Shown here piece by piece: positions 9,451 to 17,791 of a stretch of DNA of 64,000 nt (the stretch's first letter is position 1; each line of letters starts with the position of its first letter). The position numbers and the translations under genes are program-made. The notes under the pieces are model-generated. The model had not been told where the DNA came from, searched no databases, and worked only from the letters and a program-made list of their open reading frames with translations. Source of the DNA: an uncultured Aquimarina sp. (GTDB lineage: Bacteria > Bacteroidota > Bacteroidia > Flavobacteriales > Flavobacteriaceae); NCBI GenBank assembly GCA_947496355.1, contig CANMCO010000010.1:124001-188000 (forward strand), in the 5' to 3' direction.

Positions 9451-10212
9451 CTAGCGTACAAAAACAAGTTCATTAGGTTTTGTTGTATGCTCTTGACTAA
9501 AGCCATAACCTTCATAATTAAAACCTTTGAGATCTTCTATAGTCTCTGCTCCGGTATCTATAATATAGCGTACCATCATACCTCTTGCTTTTTTAGCAAA
9601 GAAACTAATCATTTTTAGCTTATCACCTTTCCAATCTTTAAACTGCGGAGTGATTACAGGTACTTTTAACGCTTTGGTATCTATAGCTTTGAAATACTCG
9701 TTACTAGCCAGGTTCACAAACAACTCATCGTCCTGCAACTCCTCATTGAGTTTTTGAACCACCTCTTTCTTCCAAAACTCATACAGGTTATTTTTTCGAC
9801 CCACTTTAAGTTTTGTACCCATTTCTAATCGATAGGGTTGCATAAGATCAAGTGGTTTCAGAATTCCGTAGAGTCCGGAAAGTATTCTTAATTTATCCTG
9901 CAAAACATCTAATTTTTCTTCCGGAATTGTATAGGCATCCAATCCAATATACACGTCCCCATTAAACGCATATACAGCTTGTCTTGCATTCTCTGTTGTA
10001 AACGGAAGATGAAATTCTTGATTACGTTGCCAATTTAGCTGCCCTAGCTTATCACTAATACTCATTAGCTCTGACAGTTTTTTTGGCGACTTTTTCCTAA
10101 GTGCCACGTTTAACTTTTCAGCTTGTTCAAGAAAAATAGGCTCTGTATATTGCTTAGTTGGGATTGTTGTTTCAAAATCCAAAGATTTGGCAGGAGATAC
10201 TACAATTTTCAT
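9451..10212 (-). CDS. yaaA: Peroxide stress protein YaaA (UPF0246)
   Basis: The 253-residue product begins MKIVVSPAKSLDF, the usual N-terminus of the YaaA family, which in Escherichia coli limits intracellular iron and DNA damage during hydrogen peroxide stress. Family stretches such as FNGDVYIGLDA, LSGLYGILKPLDLMQPYRLEM and NLASNEYFKAID are all present. I chose the ATG at 10210-10212 rather than a TTG 24 bp upstream, because that TTG lies inside a TAnnTTTG promoter box. It is a single-gene unit. Length and motifs fit an intact gene. Confidence 0.93.
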   Translation of the reverse strand: MKIVVSPAKSLDFETTIPTKQYTEPIFLEQAEKLNVALRKKSPKKLSELMSISDKLGQLNWQRNQEFHLPFTTENARQAVYAFNGDVYIGLDAYTIPEEKLDVLQDKLRILSGLYGILKPLDLMQPYRLEMGTKLKVGRKNNLYEFWKKEVVQKLNEELQDDELFVNLASNEYFKAIDTKALKVPVITPQFKDWKGDKLKMISFFAKKARGMMVRYIIDTGAETIEDLKGFNYEGYGFSQEHTTKPNELVFVR

Positions 10213-10233
10213 TTGTATGACATTTTTCTTTTT

Positions 10234-10241
10234 CAAAAATA
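10234..10241 (-). promoter_or_regulatory. Bacteroidota -7 box (TATTTTTG) of yaaA
   Basis: On the minus strand this reads TATTTTTG, a perfect TAnnTTTG, 21 bp before the yaaA ATG. No convincing -33 element is visible. Transcription starting about 6 bp downstream rules out the longer TTG start of yaaA. Confidence 0.6.
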
Positions 10242-10340
10242 CAATTGTGTATCGATATTTAAAATCTATGAGTGTATTTCTTATCTATTTGGGTATTTGT
10301 AAAAGTTATACTATACTTAAAAACCCAAGTTTATAGTATA

Positions 10341-10368
10341 AAAAAAGCCTATCAAAATTGACAGGCTT
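10341..10368 (-). terminator. Intrinsic terminator of the cold-shock gene
   Basis: A 10-bp stem (AAGCCTATCA / TGACAGGCTT, one imperfect pair) with a 4-nt loop is followed on the minus strand by six T residues, 29 bp after the stop codon. Confidence 0.8.
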
Positions 10369-10396
10369 GTACTTTAAAAAAATTAATTCGTATATA

Positions 10397-10588
10397 TTAA
10401 ATCACTTTAACATTTACTGCGTTTAATCCTTTTTTACCTTCTTTAAGGTCAAACTCAACTTCATCTCCTTCACGAACTTCGTCGATTAATCCTGAGATGT
10501 GTACAAAGTGATCTTTGTTTGATCCTTCTTCTGTAATGAAACCAAATCCTTTGGAATCATTGAAAAATTTTACTGTTCCTTTATTCAT
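10397..10588 (-). CDS. Cold-shock domain protein (CspA family)
   Basis: The 63-residue protein is a single cold-shock domain of the usual length. It shows the two RNA-binding motifs KGFGFI (RNP1) and HFVHI (RNP2) and the start GTVKFFN. Such proteins bind single-stranded RNA and DNA and melt RNA secondary structure. It is a single-gene unit with its own promoter and terminator. An untranslated leader of only about 15 nt is predicted, unlike the long regulatory leader of E. coli cspA, so thermal control through a long leader is unlikely here. Confidence 0.97.
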   Translation of the reverse strand: MNKGTVKFFNDSKGFGFITEEGSNKDHFVHISGLIDEVREGDEVEFDLKEGKKGLNAVNVKVI

Positions 10589-10605
10589 TATAAAATATTA
10601 AAACG

Positions 10606-10637
10606 CAAATGTACTATTATTTGATAAAGAATTACAA
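10606..10637 (-). promoter_or_regulatory. Promoter of the cold-shock gene
   Basis: On the minus strand, TTG (10635-10637) is followed after 21 bp by TACATTTG (10606-10613), a good match to the Bacteroidota TTTG-N(17-23)-TAnnTTTG pattern. The predicted start is near 10600, about 12-15 nt before the ATG. Confidence 0.65.
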
Positions 10638-10729
10638 TTAATTTCAAAATAAAGTTTTTGGTAACTTTTATTTAATATTATAAAAACGCTTTAATAATAT
10701 AAAAAGCATGTAATTTCTTTAACCATTTC

Positions 10730-11776
10730 TTAATCAGCCAATTGATTCTTAGCATATTTCCTCCAGCGTTCAACACATAGGTCCATATCTTCTGGGATGG
10801 GAGTTTCAAAATGCATTTCTTTACCCGTTATTGGGTGCACAAAACCAAGCGTCTTTGCATGCAAGGCTTGTCTAGGCAATATTTTGAAACAGTTTTCTAC
10901 AAACTGTCTATACTTTGTAAAAGTCGTTCCTTTCAATATTTTTTCTCCTCCGTAACGTTCATCATTAAATAATGTATGCCCTATATATTTCATATGCACT
11001 CTGATCTGATGAGTTCTTCCTGTTTCTAGTTTACAAGATACCAAAGTGACATATCCTAGTCGTTCAATAACCTTAAAGTGGGTTATCGCCGGTTTTCCTT
11101 TTTCAGCTTCATCACCTTCAAAAACAGTGTTCTGCAATCTGTTTTTGGGGTGTCGCCCTATATTTCCTTCTATTGTACCCTCATCTTCATTAATATTGCC
11201 CCAAGCAATTGCCACATATTCGCGTTTACTGGTCTTATCAAAAAACTGTTTCGCCAGATGTGTCATTGCTTCTTCTGTCTTAGCAATGACCAACAATCCA
11301 CTAGTATCTTTATCAATACGATGCACTAATCCGGGACGTTCACTACTATTATTAGGTAGGTTATCAAAATGATAAATCAAAGCATTAATTAATGTTCCTG
11401 AGTAATTACCGTGCCCAGGGTGCACTACCATTCCGGCAGGTTTGTTAACTACAAGTAGCACCTCATCTTCATATACTATATCTAACGGAATATCCTCTGG
11501 AGTTAAGAGATTCTCATATGGCGGATGTGAAAATAATACCCGAACCACATCATTTGGTTTTACCTTATGATTAGATTTTACAGCAACATCGTTTACAAAA
11601 ACACTACCTTCCTTTGCTGCTTGCTGTATTTTATTTCGAGTTGCATTCTCAACAAAATTCATTAAAAATTTATCGACACGCAACGGCACTTGGCCTGCTC
11701 CAGCCACAAAACGATGATGTTCGTAAAGATCATCTTCGTTGGTATCAAAATCTCCTGTATCTAAGTTTTCTTCCAA
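10730..11776 (-). CDS. rluD: RluA/RluD-family 23S rRNA pseudouridine synthase
   Basis: The 348-residue protein contains an S4 RNA-binding domain (about residues 30-90, LRVDKFLMNF...) and a pseudouridine synthase domain with the catalytic signature HRIDKDTSG, where Asp155 is the expected catalytic residue. RHPKNR and TGRTHQIRVHM are further family motifs. RluD isomerises uridines in helix 69 of 23S rRNA in E. coli; the exact target here is inferred. It follows the PASTA gene by 15 bp on the same strand, a pairing common in this phylum, with ddl and coaD divergent next door. Confidence 0.92.
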   Translation of the reverse strand: MEENLDTGDFDTNEDDLYEHHRFVAGAGQVPLRVDKFLMNFVENATRNKIQQAAKEGSVFVNDVAVKSNHKVKPNDVVRVLFSHPPYENLLTPEDIPLDIVYEDEVLLVVNKPAGMVVHPGHGNYSGTLINALIYHFDNLPNNSSERPGLVHRIDKDTSGLLVIAKTEEAMTHLAKQFFDKTSKREYVAIAWGNINEDEGTIEGNIGRHPKNRLQNTVFEGDEAEKGKPAITHFKVIERLGYVTLVSCKLETGRTHQIRVHMKYIGHTLFNDERYGGEKILKGTTFTKYRQFVENCFKILPRQALHAKTLGFVHPITGKEMHFETPIPEDMDLCVERWRKYAKNQLAD

Positions 11777-11791
11777 GGTATATTATTATTA

Positions 11792-12397
11792 TTAATTGGA
11801 AAGGTTTAGCCTCACTCCTTTTCCGTCACCAACTACCAAATCAATAGTTGAGGTTTTCATAAGCATGGTTCCCGGTTCTATTTTTTTCCCGTTATGTCTA
11901 ACTTCTAGCACTTGATCAGACATATTTGGTTTATAAGAAACCGTACCTATTTTAAACCCTAAAGCAATTAATCTTGGCTCTGCCTGTCTTCTGGTTTGAA
12001 GCACAACATTAGGCACTTCGATTTTACGATACCCAGAAGGATTTAGCGTTACATATATTTTTCGATTTTCTTTCACCTCACTACCTGCTAATGGGTTTTG
12101 TTCTACTACAGAATATCTAGGATAATCAGGGTTAAAATTGGCCGAATCCTGAACTTCATATCGTAAATCCCTTTCTTCTAGGATTTTCTGAATCTCATCA
12201 AGGGTCTTTTTACTTAAACTAGGTACAACAATTCGTTGATGATGATTTGTAGTACTTTCTAACCACTGCAATGAGACATATGAAAGTATCACAAGCATTG
12301 CAATCGCAATCACAACCTGAATCAGGAATATCTTGCTATAAACAAATTTAAATAGGTCTTTAAAGAATTTTACAACTTCATTCATAAATACATGCAT
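11792..12397 (-). CDS. Membrane-anchored PASTA-domain protein
   Basis: This 201-residue protein has one N-terminal membrane helix (about residues 21-43) followed by PASTA repeats: one at roughly 55-118 (VVPSLSKKTLDEIQKILEER start) and a second at 121-190 (VPNVVLQTRRQAEPRLIALG start). PASTA domains bind peptidoglycan fragments or serve as cell-wall sensors, and the neighbour ddl makes a cell-wall precursor. No kinase or transpeptidase domain is attached. The start could be the second Met (residue 5). It is probably the first gene of an operon with rluD. Confidence 0.88.
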   Translation of the reverse strand: MHVFMNEVVKFFKDLFKFVYSKIFLIQVVIAIAMLVILSYVSLQWLESTTNHHQRIVVPSLSKKTLDEIQKILEERDLRYEVQDSANFNPDYPRYSVVEQNPLAGSEVKENRKIYVTLNPSGYRKIEVPNVVLQTRRQAEPRLIALGFKIGTVSYKPNMSDQVLEVRHNGKKIEPGTMLMKTSTIDLVVGDGKGVRLNLSN

Positions 12398-12454
12398 AAT
12401 TTGGACAAATATATAAAAACGGAAAGTTTTAAGCTTTTCTTATTAGATAAATGA

Positions 12455-12462
12455 TATTTTTG
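12455..12462 (+). promoter_or_regulatory. -7 box (TATTTTTG) of ddl
   Basis: A perfect TAnnTTTG, 18 bp before the ATG at 12481. An upstream in-frame ATG at 12451 overlaps this box and so is unlikely to be transcribed as a start. The -33 element is weak. Confidence 0.55.
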
Positions 12463-12480
12463 TTTTCAAAAGTGACTTCA

Positions 12481-13458
12481 ATGAAGAAAAACATTGCCAT
12501 TTTGATGGGTGGATATTCTAGCGAGTTTGACATATCTATCCAAAGCGGAAATGTAGTGTATAAGCACCTGGATAAGGATCTATACAACCCCTATCGTGTT
12601 CATATCACTAAAGATGGGTGGTTTTATGTAGATGACAATGATCAGAAATTTCAGGTTGATAAAAATGATTTTTCGCTTACCTTAAATGATTCTAAAATTA
12701 TTTTTGATGCAGCTTTTAATATTGTTCATGGAACTCCGGGTGAAGATGGTTTGCTACAAGCGTATTTTGAATTAATTGAAATCCCGCAAACCGCCTGTGA
12801 TTTTTACCAAGCAGCACTCACATTTAACAAACGTGATTGTATTAGTGCGCTAAAACCATACGGAATAGCGACTGCTACCAATTATTTCCTAAATAAAGGA
12901 GATAAAATAAACACTAAAGAAATTTTGGATATCGTTGGCTTACCCTGTTTTGTGAAAGCAAACAAAGCAGGTAGCAGCTATGGTGTTTCTAAGGTTAAAA
13001 CGGAATCAGAATTGACTCCGGCCATAGATCTAGCCTATAAAGAAGATGATGAGATAATCATAGAATCTTTCTTAAACGGTACTGAAGTATCTGTCGGTGT
13101 TATTACATACAAAGGAGAAGATACTGTTTTACCTATTACTGAAATTGTATCTGAAAACGAATTTTTTGATTACGAAGCTAAATACTTAGGTAAATCGCAA
13201 GAAATTACTCCGGCAAGATTATCAGAAAAGGATACAAAGAAAGTACAGGATTTAGCATTAAAAATATATCAGACACTAAAGATGAAAGGCTTTTCACGTA
13301 GTGAATTTATATTTCACAATGGAGAACCTCATTTTGTTGAAATGAATACTAATCCAGGTTTTAGTGAAGCAAGCATTTTACCTCAACAAGCATTGGCGGC
13401 AGGAATTAGTTTGAAAGATCTATTAACAAATACGATAGAAGAATCAATGAAAGCCTAA
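12481..13458 (+). CDS. ddl: D-alanine--D-alanine ligase
   Basis: The 325-residue ATP-grasp enzyme joins two D-alanines for peptidoglycan synthesis in the cytoplasm. It starts MKKNIAILMGGYSSEFDIS, the N-terminal nucleotide-binding signature, and shows KANKAGSSYGV (ATP loop) and the metal-binding EMNTNPGFSEAS near the C-terminus. HGTPGEDG is the usual substrate-binding loop. I place the start at 12481 because the alternative ATG at 12451 overlaps the promoter box and adds residues not found in the family. It is divergent from the PASTA gene and 71 bp before coaD. Confidence 0.96.
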   Translation: MKKNIAILMGGYSSEFDISIQSGNVVYKHLDKDLYNPYRVHITKDGWFYVDDNDQKFQVDKNDFSLTLNDSKIIFDAAFNIVHGTPGEDGLLQAYFELIEIPQTACDFYQAALTFNKRDCISALKPYGIATATNYFLNKGDKINTKEILDIVGLPCFVKANKAGSSYGVSKVKTESELTPAIDLAYKEDDEIIIESFLNGTEVSVGVITYKGEDTVLPITEIVSENEFFDYEAKYLGKSQEITPARLSEKDTKKVQDLALKIYQTLKMKGFSRSEFIFHNGEPHFVEMNTNPGFSEASILPQQALAAGISLKDLLTNTIEESMKA

Positions 13459-13496
13459 AGAAGCAGGATCAAAAAAACATAATTTGTAATTTCGAT

Positions 13497-13504
13497 TATC
13501 TTTG
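13497..13504 (+). promoter_or_regulatory. -7 box (TATCTTTG) of coaD
   Basis: A perfect TAnnTTTG, 25 bp before the coaD start in the ddl-coaD gap. No clear -33 at the usual distance. Confidence 0.5.
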
Positions 13505-13529
13505 TAATCACACCAATCAATAATCAAAC

Positions 13530-13985
13530 ATGAGAAGAGCTGTTTTTCCCGGATCATTTGACCCCATTACTTTAGGACACTATGATATTATAGAAAGAGG
13601 ACTCACACTCTTTGATGAAGTTATACTTGCTATTGGTGTTAATGCCGATAAAAAATACATGTTCTCTCTAGAAGAACGCAAACAGTTTATCGAAGAAGCT
13701 TTTAAAGGCGAACCAAGAATCAAAGTAATGACTTATCAAGGACTTACTGTTGATTTTTGCAAGAAACAAAATGCTCAATTTATCTTAAGAGGATTGCGTA
13801 ATCCTGGAGATTTTGAATTTGAAAAAGCAATCGCCCATACCAATCGAAAAATGTCTGAAATCGAAACTGTTTTTCTATTAACCTCTTCCGGAAAAAGCTA
13901 CATTTCCTCTTCAATTGTAAGAGATGTGATTCGTAATGGCGGAGATGTTTCTGGATTAGTGCCAGATACTGTTAAGGTAAAATAA
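13530..13985 (+). CDS. coaD: Phosphopantetheine adenylyltransferase
   Basis: The 151-residue enzyme performs the fourth step of coenzyme A synthesis, adding AMP to 4'-phosphopantetheine. The nucleotidyltransferase signature is at the N-terminus (FPGSFDPITLGHYDII, with the T/HxGH-type motif), and the C-terminal S-S-S-x-V-R (ISSSIVRDVI) is present. Length is slightly short of the E. coli enzyme (159) but all motifs are intact. The VOC gene follows after 5 bp and is probably co-transcribed. Confidence 0.97.
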   Translation: MRRAVFPGSFDPITLGHYDIIERGLTLFDEVILAIGVNADKKYMFSLEERKQFIEEAFKGEPRIKVMTYQGLTVDFCKKQNAQFILRGLRNPGDFEFEKAIAHTNRKMSEIETVFLLTSSGKSYISSSIVRDVIRNGGDVSGLVPDTVKVK

Positions 13986-13990
13986 AACGA

Positions 13991-14419
13991 ATGAAACGCA
14001 AAATCGGAGCTATATCTTTAGTAGTTAAAGATTATGATGAGGCTATTAAATTTTATGTTGAAAAACTTAATTTCAAACTGGTTGAAGATATTAAACTTGA
14101 CGAAGAAAAAAGATGGGTCATTATCTCGCCTTCTAATAACACCGAAACTAATATCCTATTGGCTCAGGCAACAAATCCAGAACAAGAAAAAGCAATTGGT
14201 TATCAAACTGGTGGGCGTGTTTTTTTATTCCTTAACACAGATGATTTTTGGAGAGATTATAACAGTATGAAATCAAAAGGAGTCATCTTTCTTGAAGAAC
14301 CTAGAGAGGAAGTATACGGAACAGTTGTTGTTTTCAAAGATCTGTATGGCAACAAGTGGGATTTAATTCAACATAAAAGCAAAAAGATTGGGTCACAAGA
14401 TCTTATGAGGCCGATGTAA
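13991..14419 (+). CDS. VOC (glyoxalase/bleomycin-resistance fold) family protein
   Basis: This 142-residue protein has the VOC fold pattern: an N-terminal I-G-A-I-S-L-V-V-KDYDEAIKFY repeat and a C-terminal half ending VVFKDLYGNKWDLIQ. The family contains metal-dependent lyases, isomerases and dioxygenases as well as binding proteins. The last strand has the usual acidic/aromatic arrangement, but the metal ligands cannot be assigned with certainty and no substrate is proposed. It sits 5 bp downstream of coaD. Confidence 0.85.
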   Translation: MKRKIGAISLVVKDYDEAIKFYVEKLNFKLVEDIKLDEEKRWVIISPSNNTETNILLAQATNPEQEKAIGYQTGGRVFLFLNTDDFWRDYNSMKSKGVIFLEEPREEVYGTVVVFKDLYGNKWDLIQHKSKKIGSQDLMRPM

Positions 14420-14492
14420 GAAACAAAAAATAAGGTTAAGATCATTTATCGTTAAACCTTTCCTAATTATCACAGTCTAAGCAACAAACACT

Positions 14493-15896
14493 GTGATTAT
14501 GATTACCTCTTTATCAGACAAACAAATTCAACATCTCTATTGGAGAACCGGATTTGGAATTTCTGCCTCAGAACTTAAAACGGTTAGAGTCCTCTCAAAA
14601 ACTCAAATCATTGATCGACTATTTGAAGAAAGTAAAGAGAGCACCCCATTATCTATGAGTTTTGGGGCATTAGAAAAAAATTCTAAAGAGTTATCCAGAG
14701 AGGAACGAAAACAATTACGACAACTCCGGAATAAAAAAATGTCTGAGTTAAATACGCTTTGGCTAAAACAATTAATAGATACCGATCAAGTGCTACGTGA
14801 AAAAATGACATTGTTTTTTCATGATCATTTTGCCGTAAGACTTAGAACCCCACGTGCATGTATTCATCTTAATAATATCATTCGTAAACATGCTTTAGGG
14901 AATTTTGGAGATATGCTTATGGAAGTATCCAAATCTCCTGCAATGCTACTATTTTTAAACAACAAGCAAAATAGAAAAGATCACCCTAACGAAAATTTCG
15001 CCCGTGAGGTAATGGAGCTATTTACTCTGGGAAGAGATAATGGGTATACAGAAAATGATATTAAAGAGGCTGCCAGAGCATTTACCGGTTGGAATTTTAA
15101 TAAGAATGGAACATTTGTTTTTAGAAAAAACCATCATGATTACGGTACCAAAACGATCTTTGATAAAACAGGAAGTTTCACCGGAGAGGATGTCATCAAA
15201 ATACTTCTTGAAAAAAAACAAACTGCGCGATATCTCACCGAGAAAATATATTCCTATTTTGTGAATGAAACCATTAATAAAAATCACATTGAATATCTTA
15301 CAACGATTTTTTATGATACTAATTACGATCTTCAAGCTCTAGTAAGAGCGATTTTTAAGAGTGATTGGTTTTATTCTTCTAATAATATTGGAACCAAGAT
15401 TAAATCTCCTATCGAACTAATAGTAGGACTTAGCAAGTCTTTTCAAGTACAGTATGAAGACCCCAAGGTATTGCTCTATCTTCAGAAAAAGCTAAATCAA
15501 ATGTTGTTCTTTCCTCCAAATGTAGCGGGCTGGACAAGAGGAAGAGCATGGATAGACAATTCTACACTGATGCTTCGTTTAAAATTAGCTTCATTAACGC
15601 TGAATAGCGGAGTAATAGAATGGCATGAAAAAGGAGATATGCCAGAGAATATGATTATCAGACAACAAGCCTATAAAAAGATAAAGTCAAAACTGCAAAA
15701 GAAAGTCAAAGCCATACCCAATTGGCAAGCATTTTTAGATGACTTGGAACAAAAAAATAAATCTGAACTTACAAATTTCATGTTGCAACCAAATCTTTCT
15801 GAAACTGCCAAAGTCATCGTATCTAAATTAGAAGCAAAGGATACCAAGAATTTTGTTATCGAACTATTGAGCCTACCAGAATATCAACTTTGCTAA
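14493..15896 (+). CDS. DUF1800 family protein
   Basis: The 467-residue protein has the hallmarks of DUF1800: HLYWRTGFGIS near the N-terminus, MTLFFHDHFAVR, ENFAREVMELFTLGRDNGYTE, ARAFTGW and PPNVAGWTRGRAW. No signal peptide is obvious; a second ATG two codons in (14499) is an equal start candidate. The family is widespread, nearly always next to a DUF1501 gene, and often associated with extracellular or envelope enzymes, but its biochemical role is not established. Here too the DUF1501 partner follows 12 bp downstream. Confidence 0.9.
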   Translation: MIMITSLSDKQIQHLYWRTGFGISASELKTVRVLSKTQIIDRLFEESKESTPLSMSFGALEKNSKELSREERKQLRQLRNKKMSELNTLWLKQLIDTDQVLREKMTLFFHDHFAVRLRTPRACIHLNNIIRKHALGNFGDMLMEVSKSPAMLLFLNNKQNRKDHPNENFAREVMELFTLGRDNGYTENDIKEAARAFTGWNFNKNGTFVFRKNHHDYGTKTIFDKTGSFTGEDVIKILLEKKQTARYLTEKIYSYFVNETINKNHIEYLTTIFYDTNYDLQALVRAIFKSDWFYSSNNIGTKIKSPIELIVGLSKSFQVQYEDPKVLLYLQKKLNQMLFFPPNVAGWTRGRAWIDNSTLMLRLKLASLTLNSGVIEWHEKGDMPENMIIRQQAYKKIKSKLQKKVKAIPNWQAFLDDLEQKNKSELTNFMLQPNLSETAKVIVSKLEAKDTKNFVIELLSLPEYQLC

Positions 15897-15908
15897 AACC
15901 ATAAGACT

Positions 15909-17102
15909 ATGAAACGGAGAGATTTTTTAAAACAATCAGTATTTGCATCAGGAATGACGATGATTCCTTCTTTCTTAAAAGGAATGGAATTTTTAACACC
16001 AGAACAATTATCGGGATATAGAAATGTGATCATTATTCAACTTTCTGGCGGAAATGACGGATTAAATAGTATTATCCCTATTAGTAACGACATCTATCAT
16101 AGAGCAAGGCCATTTATTGCCAAAAAAGAAACTCAAACATTAAAAATCACGGATGATTTAGCTTTTAATGACAATCTAAAAGAAATCAAAAAACTATATG
16201 ACTTGGGGGAAGTATCTATCATTAATAATGTAGGATATCCTAATCCTAATAGATCACATTTTAGAAGTGCGGATATCTGGCAAACGGCAAGTGATACTAA
16301 TCAGTATCTATCAACAGGTTGGGTAGGCAGATACCTGGATGCCAATTGCCAGCACCCGTACCAGGCAATAGAAATAGACAATTCGTTGTCATTAGCCTTA
16401 AAAGGTAACACCATGAATGGTATTGCCGCTTCCGATCCCAACCAACTCTACCGAACAACAAGAGAACCTTTTTTCAAAAATATAATTAAGAACACTCAAA
16501 AAGAAATGTTAGATGAAGACAATCAGGGTTACCTATACAAAACGATGTTAGAAACCTATTCTTCTGCTTCATACATTTATGAAACATCAAAGATTTATCA
16601 AAGCAATACTGAATACCCTCAAAACCCATTTGCCAAACACCTAAAAACCATTGCTGATTTTATAGTCTCTGGCTTAAAAACAAGAGTGTTTTATAGTTCA
16701 CTAGGAGGTTTTGATAGTCATGTAAATCAATTAAACAGCCAGGATCGATTGCTCAAAATATACTCAGATTCTGTTGGCGCTTTGGTTAAAGACTTAAAAG
16801 CAAATGATCGATTTAAGGACACCTTGATTCTTACTTTTTCAGAATTTGGGCGTCGTGTGAAACAAAATGGTAGCAGGGGTACCGATCATGGAGCAGCAAA
16901 TAACGTAATTGCCATAGGTGGTTCTTTGAAAAAAGCTGGTGTGTATAACGAATTACCAAACCTTTCTGATTTAGACAATAACGGAGATATCAAATATTCT
17001 GTAGATTTCAGGAGTGTTTATGCATCGGTCTTAAACAATTGGTTAAATGTAAATGATCAAACGATTTTAAATAAAGACTTTCTAAAACTAGGGTTTATAT
17101 AA
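15909..17102 (+). CDS. DUF1501 family protein with twin-arginine signal
   Basis: The 397-residue protein begins MKRRDFLKQSVF, a twin-arginine (Tat) type signal, so it is probably exported folded. QLSGGNDGLNSIIP, SHFRSADIWQTA, GGFDSHVNQ and SEFGRRVKQNGSRGTDHGAA are DUF1501 landmarks; the family belongs to the alkaline-phosphatase/sulfatase-like superfamily, and the Asp/His in GTDHG resemble metal ligands there. It is paired with the DUF1800 gene upstream. The joint function of the pair is unknown. Confidence 0.92.
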   Translation: MKRRDFLKQSVFASGMTMIPSFLKGMEFLTPEQLSGYRNVIIIQLSGGNDGLNSIIPISNDIYHRARPFIAKKETQTLKITDDLAFNDNLKEIKKLYDLGEVSIINNVGYPNPNRSHFRSADIWQTASDTNQYLSTGWVGRYLDANCQHPYQAIEIDNSLSLALKGNTMNGIAASDPNQLYRTTREPFFKNIIKNTQKEMLDEDNQGYLYKTMLETYSSASYIYETSKIYQSNTEYPQNPFAKHLKTIADFIVSGLKTRVFYSSLGGFDSHVNQLNSQDRLLKIYSDSVGALVKDLKANDRFKDTLILTFSEFGRRVKQNGSRGTDHGAANNVIAIGGSLKKAGVYNELPNLSDLDNNGDIKYSVDFRSVYASVLNNWLNVNDQTILNKDFLKLGFI

Positions 17103-17121
17103 ATTAATAAGAAAAAAAATA

Positions 17122-17170
17122 TTGTGACAACCTACTGACATACGCTTGTCACACTAGCCTTATATTTTTG
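17122..17170 (+). promoter_or_regulatory. Promoter region with inverted repeat upstream of GyrI-like gene
   Basis: A -7 box TATTTTTG (17163-17170) lies 31 bp before the start. Upstream is an inverted repeat TGTGACAA (17123-17130) / TTGTCACA (17146-17153) with 8-bp arms and a 15-bp spacer that would overlap the -33 region. A repressor or activator site is possible; alternatively it is a weak hairpin after the DUF1501 gene. Confidence 0.4.
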
Positions 17171-17201
17171 TCTATATATTAATCTTCAAACAATCATAAT
17201 C

Positions 17202-17660
17202 ATGGCAAAAATAAAACTTCACTCTTTTCATGTAATAGGGATTTCTGTACGAACCACTAAAAAAAATGATCAATTCGAAAAGGATATTCCTGCTCTTTGG
17301 AATACTTTTATGTCTGAAAACACGATTGACCAAATCCCAAACAGGCTTGAAGATACTATCTATGCCTTGTATACGGATTACGAAAGTGATCATACCGAAG
17401 GATATACTACAATATTGGGTTGCAAAGTTAAAAACTTAGACACAATACCAACTGGTATGACTGGCATCCATATTGAAAAAAATACCTATTCTCGGTTTAC
17501 CGCCAAAGGGGATATCACCAAAGGGGTAATTTATGATAAGTGGGTAACTATATGGGAAACCGATTTAAACAGAACCTATACTACTGATTTCGAAGTCTAC
17601 GGTGAAGATGCTCTAAACCCTAAGGATGCCGAAGTAGACATTTTTGTGGCAATTGCGTAA
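17202..17660 (+). CDS. GyrI-like / AraC effector-binding domain protein
   Basis: The 152-residue protein is a stand-alone GyrI-like domain. It starts with a beta strand (HSFHVIGISVRT), has a central W-N-T-F helix, then YALYTDYESDHTEGYTTILG, and ends in the characteristic EVYGEDALNPKDAEVDIFVAIA. This fold binds small cationic or aromatic ligands as an effector domain; free-standing forms can titrate or hydrolyse toxic compounds. There is no DNA-binding domain. It is a single-gene unit with its own promoter. Confidence 0.85.
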   Translation: MAKIKLHSFHVIGISVRTTKKNDQFEKDIPALWNTFMSENTIDQIPNRLEDTIYALYTDYESDHTEGYTTILGCKVKNLDTIPTGMTGIHIEKNTYSRFTAKGDITKGVIYDKWVTIWETDLNRTYTTDFEVYGEDALNPKDAEVDIFVAIA

Positions 17661-17791
17661 ATTGAGTTACCTTAAAAAATAATTCGATAACTCATAAAAT
17701 TAACTTAAAACTTACTTTATAGATTCAAAATAAGGTTCACAAAGTGCACTATTTTAATACTTTAGAGCAGAAATTAATCTACAGCTAATTT

